From positions 248,001-312,000 of the forward strand of contig NZ_QOKZ01000004.1 in the NCBI RefSeq assembly GCF_003697785.1: a stretch of DNA of 64,000 nucleotides. The letters run 5' to 3'. Source of the DNA: Paracoccus alkanivorans (GTDB lineage Bacteria; Pseudomonadota; Alphaproteobacteria; Rhodobacterales; Rhodobacteraceae). Positions 20,460 to 29,103 of the stretch are shown piece after piece. Each line of letters begins with the position of its first letter. The first letter of the stretch is position 1. The notes below the pieces were generated by a model. That model was not told where the DNA came from. It saw nothing but the letters and a program-made list of their open reading frames with translations, and made no database searches. A program made the position numbers and the translations under genes.

Positions 20460-21179
20460 CTAAGCTGCAGTGAAAGCCCGAACGAAATCACTGGACGGGC
20501 GCGACCTGATATCGGCCGGCTTGCCGATCTGCTCGATACGGCCCATCGACATGACCACGACGAGATCGGCCAGTTCCATCGCCTCTTCCTGGTCGTGGGT
20601 GACGAATATGGTGGTCAGGCCGGTGGTATCGTGAATTTCGCGCAAGCCCTGCCGCAACTCCTTGCGCACCTTAGCATCGAGCGCGCCGAAAGGTTCGTCG
20701 AGCAGCAACATGCGCGGCTCGATGGCCAGGGCTCGGGCAAGCGCTACACGCTGCCTCTGCCCCCCGGAAAGCTGGCTTGGATAGCGGCCGCCGATATTGG
20801 GCAGCCGGATCAGGTCCAGCAGCCGATTGACCCGTCGTCCGATCTCAGCCTCGCCGGGGCGTTCGCGTCGTTTTCGGGCGCGGAGCCCAAAGGCGATATT
20901 CTCGAATACCGTCATGTGCCGGAACAGCGCGTAATGCTGGAACACGAAACCGGCCCGGCGTTCCTGCACGCTCATGCCAGTCGCGTCCTTCCCGTCGAAA
21001 AGCACGCGACCCGAGGTCGGGAATTCCAGCCCTCCGAGAATGCGCAGCAACGTCGTCTTGCCAGAGCCCGAGGGCCCGAGAAGTGCAACCAATGCGCCCG
21101 CCGGGATGGAGAGCGAGACAGGATGAAGCGCCCGCGATGTTCCGAATTCCTTGGCCAGTTCGTCGATATCGATATACAT
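20460..21179 (-). CDS. cysA: Sulfate/thiosulfate ABC transporter ATPase, short form
   Basis: A 239-residue ATPase. It has a Walker [10 protein letters not shown], a signature [15 protein letters not shown], a Walker B MLLLDEP and a switch His in THDQEEA. It powers the CysT-CysW permease. ATG 21179 (MYIDIDE) is used because the preceding codons overlap cysW. CysA proteins are usually ~330-360 residues with a C-terminal TOBE-like regulatory domain. Here the protein ends soon after the ABC core (FVRAFTAA), so that domain is absent. The next 127 bases hold no continuation that I can see. Confidence 0.9.
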   Translation of the reverse strand: MYIDIDELAKEFGTSRALHPVSLSIPAGALVALLGPSGSGKTTLLRILGGLEFPTSGRVLFDGKDATGMSVQERRAGFVFQHYALFRHMTVFENIAFGLRARKRRERPGEAEIGRRVNRLLDLIRLPNIGGRYPSQLSGGQRQRVALARALAIEPRMLLLDEPFGALDAKVRKELRQGLREIHDTTGLTTIFVTHDQEEAMELADLVVVMSMGRIEQIGKPADIRSRPSSDFVRAFTAA

Positions 21180-21190
21180 GTGACCTTCCT

Positions 21191-22054
21191 TCAATGGCGG
21201 CGCGTGGCGGCCAGCTGGCCGGCAAAGCGCCATTCGAGCAGGGATTTCAGGGCAAGGGTGACAAGCGCCAGCGCCGCGAGCAGGGAGGCCAGCGAAAAGG
21301 CCGCGACCGAGAGATACTCGTTGTAAAGCATCTCGATCATGATCGGCATCGTGGTCGTCTCGCCCCTGATCTTGCCCGATATGACCGCGACCGCGCCGAA
21401 CTCGCCCATGGCACGGGCATTCGCCAGCAATACGCCGTAAAGCAATGCCCAGCGGATATTGGGCAGCGTCACGCTGCGGAAAACCCGCCAGCCCGAGGCG
21501 CCCAGTGTCAGGGCGGCCTCCTCTTCCGCCCGGCCCTGCTCGATCATCACGGGGATCAGTTCCCGCGCCACAAACGGAAAGGTTATGAACAATGTGGCCA
21601 GCAGGATGCCGGGGAAGGCAAAGACGATCTTCAGGTCATGCGCAATCAGCCATGTGCCGAATGCGCCGTGACTGCCAAACAGCAGCACCAGCGCAAGACC
21701 TGCGACGACCGGCGAGACGGAAAAAGGCAGATCGATCAGCGTGATCAGGAAAGCCTTGCCGCGAAAGTCGAACTTGGCGATCGCCCATGCGGCCGCAATG
21801 CCGAAGATGATGTTGAGCGGCACGGCAATCGCGGCAACGGTCAGGGTCAGCCGGATAGCGCTTAGCGCATCGGGCGAGGAGATGCCCTCGGCCGCGGCTT
21901 TCCAGCCATCGCTCAACGCCGTGGCGAAGATCGTGGCAAGCGGCGCAAAAAGCAGGATGACCATGAAGAATACCGAGATGCCGATCAGGACCGCGCGAAA
22001 ATGGCGGTGTTCGGTCGTGACCGGAGTGAATGCCTGAACCGGGATATCAGCCAT
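21191..22054 (-). CDS. cysW: Sulfate ABC transporter permease CysW
   Basis: A 287-residue inner-membrane permease with about six helices and the EAA-type loop that docks on CysA ([19 protein letters not shown] in its CysW form, near residue 190). It starts at ATG 22054 with an 8-base overlap with cysT. The 11-base gap to cysA shows one operon: sbp, cysT, cysW, cysA. Confidence 0.94.
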   Translation of the reverse strand: MADIPVQAFTPVTTEHRHFRAVLIGISVFFMVILLFAPLATIFATALSDGWKAAAEGISSPDALSAIRLTLTVAAIAVPLNIIFGIAAAWAIAKFDFRGKAFLITLIDLPFSVSPVVAGLALVLLFGSHGAFGTWLIAHDLKIVFAFPGILLATLFITFPFVARELIPVMIEQGRAEEEAALTLGASGWRVFRSVTLPNIRWALLYGVLLANARAMGEFGAVAVISGKIRGETTTMPIMIEMLYNEYLSVAAFSLASLLAALALVTLALKSLLEWRFAGQLAATRRH

Positions 22055-22886
22055 TACCGATTCTCCTCCTGCTCCAGACCTGGATGGCGTTGATGATCAG
22101 CAGCATGGCGAAAGAGATCGCCAGCATGGCGATGCCGATGGCGGTCGCCGCGTCATAATTGTACTCTTCCAGCCGGATCACGATCAGCAGTGGAGCGATC
22201 TCGGTCTGGTAGGGCAGGTTGCCGGCGATAAAGATGACCGAGCCGTATTCCCCGACCGATCGCGCCAAAGCCAGGGCAAAGCCGGTCAGAAGTGCGGGTG
22301 TCAGCATCGGCAGCACGACCCTGCGCAGGGTATAAGCACGGCTTCCGCCCAGGGTTGCGCTGACTTCCTCGCATTCGCGATCGATCTCTTCGATCACCGG
22401 CTGGACCGTGCGCGTGACGAAAGGTAGCCCGATGAATATCAGCGCCAGCCAGATACCGAGTTCGCTATAGGCAATCTTCACACCCAGGGCGCCGAATGCC
22501 TGACCGAAAGGCCCGTTCGGCGCATATAGCGTGGTCAGCGCGATCCCTGCTACCGCAGTCGGCAAGGCGAAAGGCAGGTCAATGGCCGCATCCATGAGCT
22601 TTCTGCCCCAGAACCGGTAACGCACCAGCACCCATGCCAGAAGCAGCCCAAGCACAAGATTGAACAGCGATGCGATCAGTGCTGAACGGAAAGACAACGC
22701 AAGCGCCGTCCAGACCCGTCGCGAATTGATCATGCCCCACAGCTCCACTGGGCCAATCGTCAGCCCGCGGCCCAGCAGGGCCGCCAGGGGGAGCAGGACG
22801 ATAATCGACAGCAGCGTCAACATGATCCCGAAGCTCAGCCCGAAACCCGGCAAGGGAGAGGGCGAGCGGATGGCAATCGCCTTCAT
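22047..22886 (-). CDS. cysT: Sulfate ABC transporter permease CysT
   Basis: A 279-residue permease with the CysT/CysU pattern: an N-terminal PLPGFGLSFGIMLTLLSIIV helix and the EAA loop ATLGGSRAYTLRRVVLP. It pairs with CysW to form the sulfate channel. The ATG at 22886 lies three bases after the sbp stop, so translation is probably coupled. Confidence 0.94.
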   Translation of the reverse strand: MKAIAIRSPSPLPGFGLSFGIMLTLLSIIVLLPLAALLGRGLTIGPVELWGMINSRRVWTALALSFRSALIASLFNLVLGLLLAWVLVRYRFWGRKLMDAAIDLPFALPTAVAGIALTTLYAPNGPFGQAFGALGVKIAYSELGIWLALIFIGLPFVTRTVQPVIEEIDRECEEVSATLGGSRAYTLRRVVLPMLTPALLTGFALALARSVGEYGSVIFIAGNLPYQTEIAPLLIVIRLEEYNYDAATAIGIAMLAISFAMLLIINAIQVWSRRRIGNG

Positions 22887-22889
22887 GTC

Positions 22890-24074
22890 CTATCCCCCGT
22901 AGATCTGATCGAAGATGCCGCCATCGCCGAAGAAGGCAGGTTGCACCTTGGCCCATCCTCCGAATTCATCGATGGACAGGCGTTCCACGTCGGGGAAACG
23001 GGCAATATCCTCTTCCGATGCGGCCGAATCGTCCCAGGCACGATAAAAATTCTTCACGGCAAGGGCCTGGGCCTCGGGACTGTAGAGATGTTCGAGATAG
23101 GCTTCCGCAGCCTCTCTTTGCGCATCCGAGGTGATATTGCCGTCCACAAGCGTGACCGGTGGCTCGGCCAGCATCGAAACCGAGGGCACGACGATGTCGA
23201 AGTTATCCTCGCCCTGTTCGGCAAGGGCCAGGAAAGCCTCGTTTTCCCACGCCAGCAGCACGTCACCAAGTCCCCGTTGGGTGAATGTATTGGTGGCACC
23301 GCGCGCGCCGGTATCAAGAACCGGGACATTGCCGTAAAGTTCGGCCATGTAGGCGCGGGCCTTTTCCTCGTCGCCGCCATATTCCTTCAGCGCCCATGCC
23401 CATCCGGCCATGAAATTCCATCGGGCCCCGCCCGAGGTTTTCGGATTGGGGGTGATTACCTCGACATCGTCCCGGACCAGATCGTCCCAGTCCTTGATCC
23501 CTTTCGGATTCCCTTCGCGGACCAGAAACACGATGGTCGAGGTATAAGGCGAGGAATTATGCGGCAGGCGGGATTGCCAGTCCTCGGGAATCTTTCCGGT
23601 CCTTTCCGCAATGGCCGAGATGTCCGCCGACAGCGCGAGGGTAACGACCGTCGCCTCCAGCCCGTCGATCACGGCGCGCGCCTGTCCGCCCGATCCGCCA
23701 TGGGATTGCCGCAGGGTGACGGGAGCATGACCCTGAGCCTCCCACCAATCATTGAAAAGCTCATTATACTCGCGATAGAATTCGCGGGTCGGGTCATAGG
23801 AGACGTTCAGGAGCTCTTCCTGCGCAGCCGCGTCATGGGGAAATGAAAATCCCAGCCCCAAGGTCGCAAGCACTGCGAACAGGCCGCCTCGCCAATAGCC
23901 CGTGCCAAACAGGCGCGTGATGACATTTCCCTGTCCGGTGCCGTCATCGGCATCGACGGGCAGGCCGATGACATGCCGGTCGCCAAGGTTGATCTCGATT
24001 CTGCCATCGCCATGGCGACGGACAAATGTTCCCTGTGCAAGCACATGGGTTCCGGTCTTGACGGTGCGATACAT
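22890..24074 (-). CDS. Sulfate-binding protein with an N-terminal extension before the signal peptide
   Basis: A 394-residue periplasmic sulfate-binding protein (Sbp/CysP family). The mature part begins near EELLNVSYDPTREFY, and motifs such as SGGARWNF follow. Odd feature: the signal-like helix (GLFAVLATLGLGFSF, ending AAAQ) does not start the protein. About 50 residues come before it, containing RRHGDGRIEINLGDRHVIG. ATG 24074 has GGAGG seven bases upstream, better than the ATG at 24098 or farther. No start codon lies in frame just before the hydrophobic segment. A small upstream gene may have fused to sbp, or a frameshift joined them. Confidence 0.85.
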   Translation of the reverse strand: MYRTVKTGTHVLAQGTFVRRHGDGRIEINLGDRHVIGLPVDADDGTGQGNVITRLFGTGYWRGGLFAVLATLGLGFSFPHDAAAQEELLNVSYDPTREFYREYNELFNDWWEAQGHAPVTLRQSHGGSGGQARAVIDGLEATVVTLALSADISAIAERTGKIPEDWQSRLPHNSSPYTSTIVFLVREGNPKGIKDWDDLVRDDVEVITPNPKTSGGARWNFMAGWAWALKEYGGDEEKARAYMAELYGNVPVLDTGARGATNTFTQRGLGDVLLAWENEAFLALAEQGEDNFDIVVPSVSMLAEPPVTLVDGNITSDAQREAAEAYLEHLYSPEAQALAVKNFYRAWDDSAASEEDIARFPDVERLSIDEFGGWAKVQPAFFGDGGIFDQIYGG

Positions 24075-24176
24075 CGGGACCTCCTCTTCTGACCCCATAC
24101 GAGTTCGTGCCAGAGGGGCGGGCACGGAACGGCGGGATGTGTCCCTTGCCGCTGGTTTCTGCCCGGCACCCTCATG

Positions 24177-24206
24177 ACACGATAATTACGACAGAGTTAA
24201 TCGTGT
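24177..24206. promoter_or_regulatory. Imperfect inverted repeat upstream of the sulfate operon
   Basis: ACACGAT at 24177-24183 and ATCGTGT at 24200-24206 are exact 7-base inverted repeats separated by 16 bases. They lie about 100 bases upstream of the sbp start in an AT-rich stretch between sbp and the hydrolase gene. It could be an operator for sulfur control. No regulator is identified. Confidence 0.3.
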
Positions 24207-24313
24207 ATTGCAAGAGAAAAATCTCGCCTCTTTTTGTCGTGATTTTGGATGATTATTCTCCCGCTGCCACTTCAGACAGGGTGAAACGTTCCGGGGGTGA
24301 GAGTATAGGCGCT

Positions 24314-25189
24314 TCAGTCGCGCACGAAATCGGGAACGCCAAGCGTTCCCAGCAGTCGCGTCGTCTCGTTATGGATCAGTGCGATATTGCTGTCGCGCAC
24401 GGTCGGCAACAGGTGGCGCGCACGCCGAAGCTCGTCATAGTCCAGTGTCGCTGTGATCAGTTCCTCGCCCTGCCCCGCAACCGCCATTTCGCGTCCGAAA
24501 GGATCGACGATACATGACCCGCCCCAGAAGGTCAGGTCGCGCTCGGTTCCGGTCCGGTTCGCCATGATCACCGGTGCGCCGTAGATCATCGCATAGAATC
24601 GGCAGGTCAACACCCATCCCCCGGGATTGTCGAATTCGACGCCCACCGCCTCGACACCCGAACTTACCGGGCAGATCAGCACGGTAGAACCGTGCAGAAA
24701 TGCCAGATGAGTCAGTGCCGGGTTCCAGACATCCGCGCAGATCAGCAGTCCTGCCCGCCAGTTCTCGTCCATCGCCCAGGTCTCGACGAAACGGCCGGAG
24801 GCGTAGTGCTTGCCCTCTTCCAGCTTGCCGTAATTGGGCACGTTCACCTTGCGATGCAGATGCACAAGCTTGCCATTCCGAAGGATCGCCGCCGAATTGT
24901 AGAACTGCGCGGCCGGGCCTTCCTCGATGAAACCGACGGTGACCGCCATCGGCCCCGCCGCCTCGGCCAATCGCTTCAACCGGGGATCCTTGCGCGACAT
25001 CGCGGCTGTCAGCAGCCTTTCCGGCCCGTAATGGCCGGTCAGGGAAAGCTCGGGCATGACCAGCATGTCCAGTCCGGCCTCACGGCCCCTAGCGATCCAG
25101 CGCAGGTGGCGGTCGATATTGACATCGACATCGCCGATCTCGCTGGCGAACTGGGCCGCGCCCACATTCAACTTCTTACCGTTCGTCAT
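24314..25189 (-). CDS. Carbon-nitrogen hydrolase (nitrilase superfamily)
   Basis: A 291-residue cytosolic amidase-like enzyme. The Glu-Lys-Cys triad is visible: MPELSLTGH (Glu near 49), RKVNVPNYG (Lys near 120) and LLICADVWNP (Cys near 155). ATG 25189 (MTNGKKLNVG) starts the family core. It lies 53 bases downstream of the betaine-type binding protein on the same strand and may be the last gene of that operon. The substrate might be an amide of a betaine or carnitine, but that is only inference from position. Confidence 0.85.
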   Translation of the reverse strand: MTNGKKLNVGAAQFASEIGDVDVNIDRHLRWIARGREAGLDMLVMPELSLTGHYGPERLLTAAMSRKDPRLKRLAEAAGPMAVTVGFIEEGPAAQFYNSAAILRNGKLVHLHRKVNVPNYGKLEEGKHYASGRFVETWAMDENWRAGLLICADVWNPALTHLAFLHGSTVLICPVSSGVEAVGVEFDNPGGWVLTCRFYAMIYGAPVIMANRTGTERDLTFWGGSCIVDPFGREMAVAGQGEELITATLDYDELRRARHLLPTVRDSNIALIHNETTRLLGTLGVPDFVRD

Positions 25190-25242
25190 GGGCACGCGCC
25201 TTGTCAGCAATGCATGGTGACGGGCGGATCCCGCCCGCTGGT

Positions 25243-26127
25243 TCAGATCAGACCGTTATCTTTCAGGAATTGCGTTGCCGCATTCTCGACCGAAACCTTG
25301 TCGACATCGACGCTGGCATTCAGTTTGGCCATCACCTCGTCATTAAGCTTGGCCGAGACCTCGTTCAGCAACTCGCCGATATCGGGATTGGCCTCCAGCA
25401 CCTCGTCGCGGATCACCGGAGCAAGGGCGTAGCTGGGGAAATAGCCCTTGTCGTCGGCAAGCACGGTAAAGTTGAAGGCCGGGATTCGGCCATCGGTGGC
25501 GAAGACCAGCCCGATATCGACCTGCCCGTCCTTGAGCGCCTGATAGACCAGCCCGGTATCCATCCGCTTGATATTGGCGCGGCCGAATTCGAAGCCATAG
25601 GCTTCCTGCAGCGGCTTCAGACCGTCGGCACGGGCATAGAATTCGGCGTTGGACGCAAAGGTCAGCTCGCCGCCGTCATTCACAGCCTGTGCCAGATCCG
25701 AGATCGTCTTGATGCCGGTTTCCTCGGAATCCCCGGCGCGCATGGCGAGGGCATAGGTGTTGTTGGCCTCTGACGGGTTCAGCCAGATGATGCCCTTCTC
25801 GGCATCCAGTTCCTTGACCCGCTCGTAGGTCGCTTGCGGATCCAGCTTTTCCTCGACCTTGTTATAAGTGATCAGCGAGGTGCCAGTATATTCCCAGTAG
25901 ACGTCGATCTGGCCGTTCTCCATCGCCTGCCGCACAGCGGCGGAGCCCATGCCGGCGCGGTTGTCGACATTATGGCCCTTCGCCTCCAGCACCTGCTGGG
26001 TGATTGCCGAAAGGATCTGCTGTTCGGTGAAGTTCTTGCCGCCAACAACGATATCGGCGGCCTGCGCACCCATGGAGAAACCGGCGAGGGCAAGGCCGGC
26101 GAGGGCGGATTTGATTGTGATGTTCAT
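25243..26127 (-). CDS. Osmoprotectant/choline-type ABC substrate-binding protein
   Basis: A 294-residue periplasmic binding protein of the OpuBC/OsmF (OpuAC) family for quaternary ammonium compounds. A signal peptide (MNITIKSALAGLALAGF to AQA) is followed by DIVVGGKNFTEQQILS, the family's hallmark opening. ATG 26127 follows a GGGAGAG ribosome site. A 35-base gap separates it from the upstream permease. With two permeases and an ATPase it forms a complete importer next to the betaine-demethylating genes, which points to glycine betaine, choline or proline betaine. Confidence 0.9.
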   Translation of the reverse strand: MNITIKSALAGLALAGFSMGAQAADIVVGGKNFTEQQILSAITQQVLEAKGHNVDNRAGMGSAAVRQAMENGQIDVYWEYTGTSLITYNKVEEKLDPQATYERVKELDAEKGIIWLNPSEANNTYALAMRAGDSEETGIKTISDLAQAVNDGGELTFASNAEFYARADGLKPLQEAYGFEFGRANIKRMDTGLVYQALKDGQVDIGLVFATDGRIPAFNFTVLADDKGYFPSYALAPVIRDEVLEANPDIGELLNEVSAKLNDEVMAKLNASVDVDKVSVENAATQFLKDNGLI

Positions 26128-26162
26128 TTGAAACTCTCCCTTGGTTGGCTGGTTGTGTTTTG

Positions 26163-26885
26163 CTACCGTAGCGGGTTCACACCTTTGGGGATCAGGTGCA
26201 GCTGCGCCTGCCCCATCAGGAAATCGACGGCGACGGCAAGCGCGGCAGTCGGGATCGCCCCGGCCAGCAGCATGCCGGTGTCCATCAGGTCGATGCCGGT
26301 GAAGATCAGTTCGCCCAAGCCTCCGCCGCCGATCAGGAAGGCCAGCGGCGTTGTGCCGACATTGATCGCCAGCGCGGTGCGGATACCCGAAAATATCACG
26401 TAAAGAGCATTGGGCAACTCGACCCGCCACAGGAGCTGGCGCCGGGTCATGCCCATGCCCGTCGCCGCCTCTTTCAGATGCGAGGGAACTGTCAGCAGCC
26501 CTGCATATGTGTTGCGCACGATGGGCAGAAGCGAAGCGATGAACAGCCCGAAAAAGGCCGGTGGAAAGCCGATGCCCAGAATTGTCATCGACAGCGCGAC
26601 GACTGCCAGCGTCGGGATGGTGGTGCCGATATTGAACACCTGCATCACCGTCTCGGCGTAACGCTCCATCGAAGGGCGCGAAAGCCAGATCCCGGCCGGC
26701 AGCCCGACCGCGATCGCAGCCAGCCCCGAAGAAGCGACAAGCACCAGATGCTGCTTGGTCAGGTAAACGATATCCTCCCAGTAGGTGAAGACAGAATCCA
26801 CCAGGCCGGACGCCGAAACCCATATTCCGAGCGCGAAGGCCAGAAGCAGCGATACCATGCGCCCAAATCCGAGCGATTGCGTCAT
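26163..26885 (-). CDS. Osmoprotectant ABC transporter permease (first of two)
   Basis: A 240-residue inner-membrane permease of the OpuBB/YehY type with about six helices. The docking loop is EAATGMGMTRRQLLWRVELP. Its ATG overlaps the stop of the ATPase gene (ATGA). It is paralogous to the permease at 28059-28709, so the channel is probably a heterodimer. Confidence 0.92.
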   Translation of the reverse strand: MTQSLGFGRMVSLLLAFALGIWVSASGLVDSVFTYWEDIVYLTKQHLVLVASSGLAAIAVGLPAGIWLSRPSMERYAETVMQVFNIGTTIPTLAVVALSMTILGIGFPPAFFGLFIASLLPIVRNTYAGLLTVPSHLKEAATGMGMTRRQLLWRVELPNALYVIFSGIRTALAINVGTTPLAFLIGGGGLGELIFTGIDLMDTGMLLAGAIPTAALAVAVDFLMGQAQLHLIPKGVNPLR

Positions 26886-28030
26886 GAGGCCTCCAGTTTC
26901 TCGGAGGCTCTCCGGTCGCGGGTATAGGTGGCGCGAAGTGCGGCGGTCACATCGGGCTGCGAGATCACGCCCGCGAAGCGGCCCTGATCATCGGTACAGG
27001 CCAGCCACATGGTATCCTGCGCGAACATCTCTGACACGACGGCGCGCAGATCTGCGCGGACCGGCACAGTTGCAGGCAGCGGATGGGCCAGATCGCGCAC
27101 CGTGCCCGAGGCGCCGGTCATCTCGTCCGCGGTCACGAAGCCCACCGGCCGGTGATCGCTATCGATGACGACCGCGATCCGGGCCCTTGCCGCGGACAGG
27201 ACCTGCCGGGCATCGTCGATCTTGGTCGAGCGCGAGGTGATCGGCGCGTCGCTCCTGGCCACCTCTTCGGCGGTAAGCAGGCGCAATCGTTTCAGGGTGC
27301 GGTCGGCACCGACGAAATCGGCGACGAATTCATTCGACGGATGCGCCAGGATCCGATCCGGAGAGGCATATTGCTCGATCTTGCCCGCCCGGAAGATGGC
27401 GACCTTGTCGCCCATCTTCACCGCCTCGTCGATATCGTGACTGACGAACATGATGGTCTTCTTCATCTCGGACTGCATCTTCAGGAATTCATCCTGGATG
27501 ATCTCGCGGTTGATCGGGTCGATGGCCCCGAAGGGCTCGTCCATCAGCATCACCGGCGGATCGGCGGCCAGCGCCCGGATCACGCCGACGCGCTGCTGTT
27601 GCCCGCCCGACAACTCTTTCGGAAAGCGCCTCAGATACTGGCGGGCATCCAACCCCACGAGGTCCAGCAACTCGGCGGCGCGGTCGCGGGCCTTTTTTGC
27701 GTCCCAGTTCAACAGCCTGGGCACGACGCAGATGTTTTCCTCGATGGTCATGTTGGGAAACAGGCCGATCTGCTGGATCACATAGCCGATATTGCGGCGC
27801 AGCTCGATGTCGTCCAGCGTCGCGGTGTCCTTGCCGTCAATATAAATCTTGCCACTGGTGGGCGGGATCAACCGGTTGATCATCTTGAGCGCGGTCGTCT
27901 TGCCGCAGCCGGAAGGCCCCAGGAGGATGCAAATCTCGCCTGTCGGCACCTCCATATTGACCCGGTCGGCGGCAACGACATCGCCATTCGGCGTCCTGAA
28001 AATCTTGGTCAGGTCTTCGAGACGAATCAT
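26882..28030 (-). CDS. Osmoprotectant ABC transporter ATPase with CBS domains
   Basis: A 382-residue ATPase of the ProV/OpuBA family. Walker A is GPSGCGKTT, the signature is LSGGQQQRVGVIRAL, Walker B is VMLMDEP and the switch His is in SHDIDEA. After residue ~250 come two CBS motifs that in this family sense ionic strength or nucleotides. It is encoded between the two permeases, with a short gap to the upstream one and a 4-base overlap with the downstream one. Confidence 0.93.
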   Translation of the reverse strand: MIRLEDLTKIFRTPNGDVVAADRVNMEVPTGEICILLGPSGCGKTTALKMINRLIPPTSGKIYIDGKDTATLDDIELRRNIGYVIQQIGLFPNMTIEENICVVPRLLNWDAKKARDRAAELLDLVGLDARQYLRRFPKELSGGQQQRVGVIRALAADPPVMLMDEPFGAIDPINREIIQDEFLKMQSEMKKTIMFVSHDIDEAVKMGDKVAIFRAGKIEQYASPDRILAHPSNEFVADFVGADRTLKRLRLLTAEEVARSDAPITSRSTKIDDARQVLSAARARIAVVIDSDHRPVGFVTADEMTGASGTVRDLAHPLPATVPVRADLRAVVSEMFAQDTMWLACTDDQGRFAGVISQPDVTAALRATYTRDRRASEKLEAS

Positions 28031-28058
28031 ATAGCTTGTCCCTCCTGTTGAACGAGGT

Positions 28059-28709
28059 TCAGCGCTTCAGCCCTTCTGGCGTGAGGCGTTTTTGTAATTT
28101 CAGCAGCGCCCAGTCCGCAACAATCGCCAGCAGCGAGACGGCAATCGCCCCGGTGATGAGCTGACGCGGATCGGTCTGGGAAATGCCGCGGGCGATCAAA
28201 ACGCCCAGCCCGCCCGCACCGATATAGGCGGCAATCGCGGCTACACCGATATTCATCACGACAGCGGTGCGCACTCCGGCCATGATGACCGGAATGGCAA
28301 TCGGGATCTCCAGCCGCGCCAGACGCTGGAAAGGCGTCATGCCCATCCCCGTGGCCGCTTCGCGCAAGGCAGGGTCGACATTGGTGATCGCGGTATAGGT
28401 GTTACGGACGATGGGCAGTTGCGAATACAGCAGGATCGCGATCACGGCGGGCAGCCAGCCGATCCCCTGCCCGATCATGGAGAGTATCGGGATCATCAGG
28501 CCGAACAGGGCGATCGAGGGAATCGTGACAATGATCGAGGCGGCGTAAAGCACCATATCCGCAACGCGCTTGCTTTGGGTGATGGCGATACCGATCGGCA
28601 CGCCCGTCAGGACGGCAAAACCCACCGCGACCACGACAATCGAGATATGCTCGCCTGCCAACCCAAGGATCACCAGCCAATTATTGGCTATAAAGCTCAG
28701 AATCTCCAC
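28059..28709 (-). CDS. Osmoprotectant ABC transporter permease (second), operon leader
   Basis: A 216-residue permease with six helices and the docking loop REAATGMGMTPFQRLARLEIP. The start chosen is GTG 28709 because AGGGGGAAACA lies just upstream; an in-frame ATG at 28733 has no ribosome site. It is the first gene of the importer operon and diverges from gbcA across a 394-base control region. Confidence 0.88.
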   Translation of the reverse strand: MEILSFIANNWLVILGLAGEHISIVVVAVGFAVLTGVPIGIAITQSKRVADMVLYAASIIVTIPSIALFGLMIPILSMIGQGIGWLPAVIAILLYSQLPIVRNTYTAITNVDPALREAATGMGMTPFQRLARLEIPIAIPVIMAGVRTAVVMNIGVAAIAAYIGAGGLGVLIARGISQTDPRQLITGAIAVSLLAIVADWALLKLQKRLTPEGLKR

Positions 28710-28752
28710 TGTTTCCCCCTCTCCTCTGAACATGGATCACGATCCGGTCAGC

Positions 28753-28770
28753 GGATATCCCGGGATATCC
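28753..28770. promoter_or_regulatory. Perfect 18-base palindrome in the importer/gbcA divergent region
   Basis: GGATATCCCGGGATATCC reads identically on both strands. It lies 44 bases upstream of the permease GTG in the 28710-29103 intergenic region. A dimeric repressor such as a TetR (BetI-like) protein could bind it, but no such gene is in the window. Confidence 0.45.
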
Positions 28771-28792
28771 CGGATGGGCGCGGGACAAGTTA

Positions 28793-28829
28793 TGCATTTC
28801 CGCCATCGTCTTGCATAAATCCGCCATCG
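28793..28829 (+). promoter_or_regulatory. Tandem direct repeat, candidate GbdR-type operator
   Basis: TGCAT followed by CCGCCATCG occurs twice. The 9-base CCGCCATCG copies start at 28800 and 28821, a 21-base period, which is two helical turns on the same face. The TGCAT parts are 19 bases apart. AraC/GlxA activators bind such direct repeats, and a GlxA-type regulator is encoded 2.7 kb downstream. No other feature was recognised in 28830-29103. Confidence 0.45.
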
Positions 28830-29103
28830 GCCATGATCTCGCATGGAGATTGCAGGGCGGATCACGGTGCCACCGCAATCCTGCCGGTATATGCAGAGGG
28901 TCTACTATAGCCCTGCACCCGCACCGGAGTTCAAGGCATATTTTTTGCATGGTATTCCCGGTAATGCTCCCACCCCCCGGTCGGAAAGCTGATTCCCGAT
29001 GTCGGAATCCTTGGCGCAAATTCGCATGCCAAAGCGTCAGGATAGGCGCCTGAAAGGATGCCATGCATCACCCAAGGACCCCGGCTTTCAGGAGGCATCG
29101 CCG

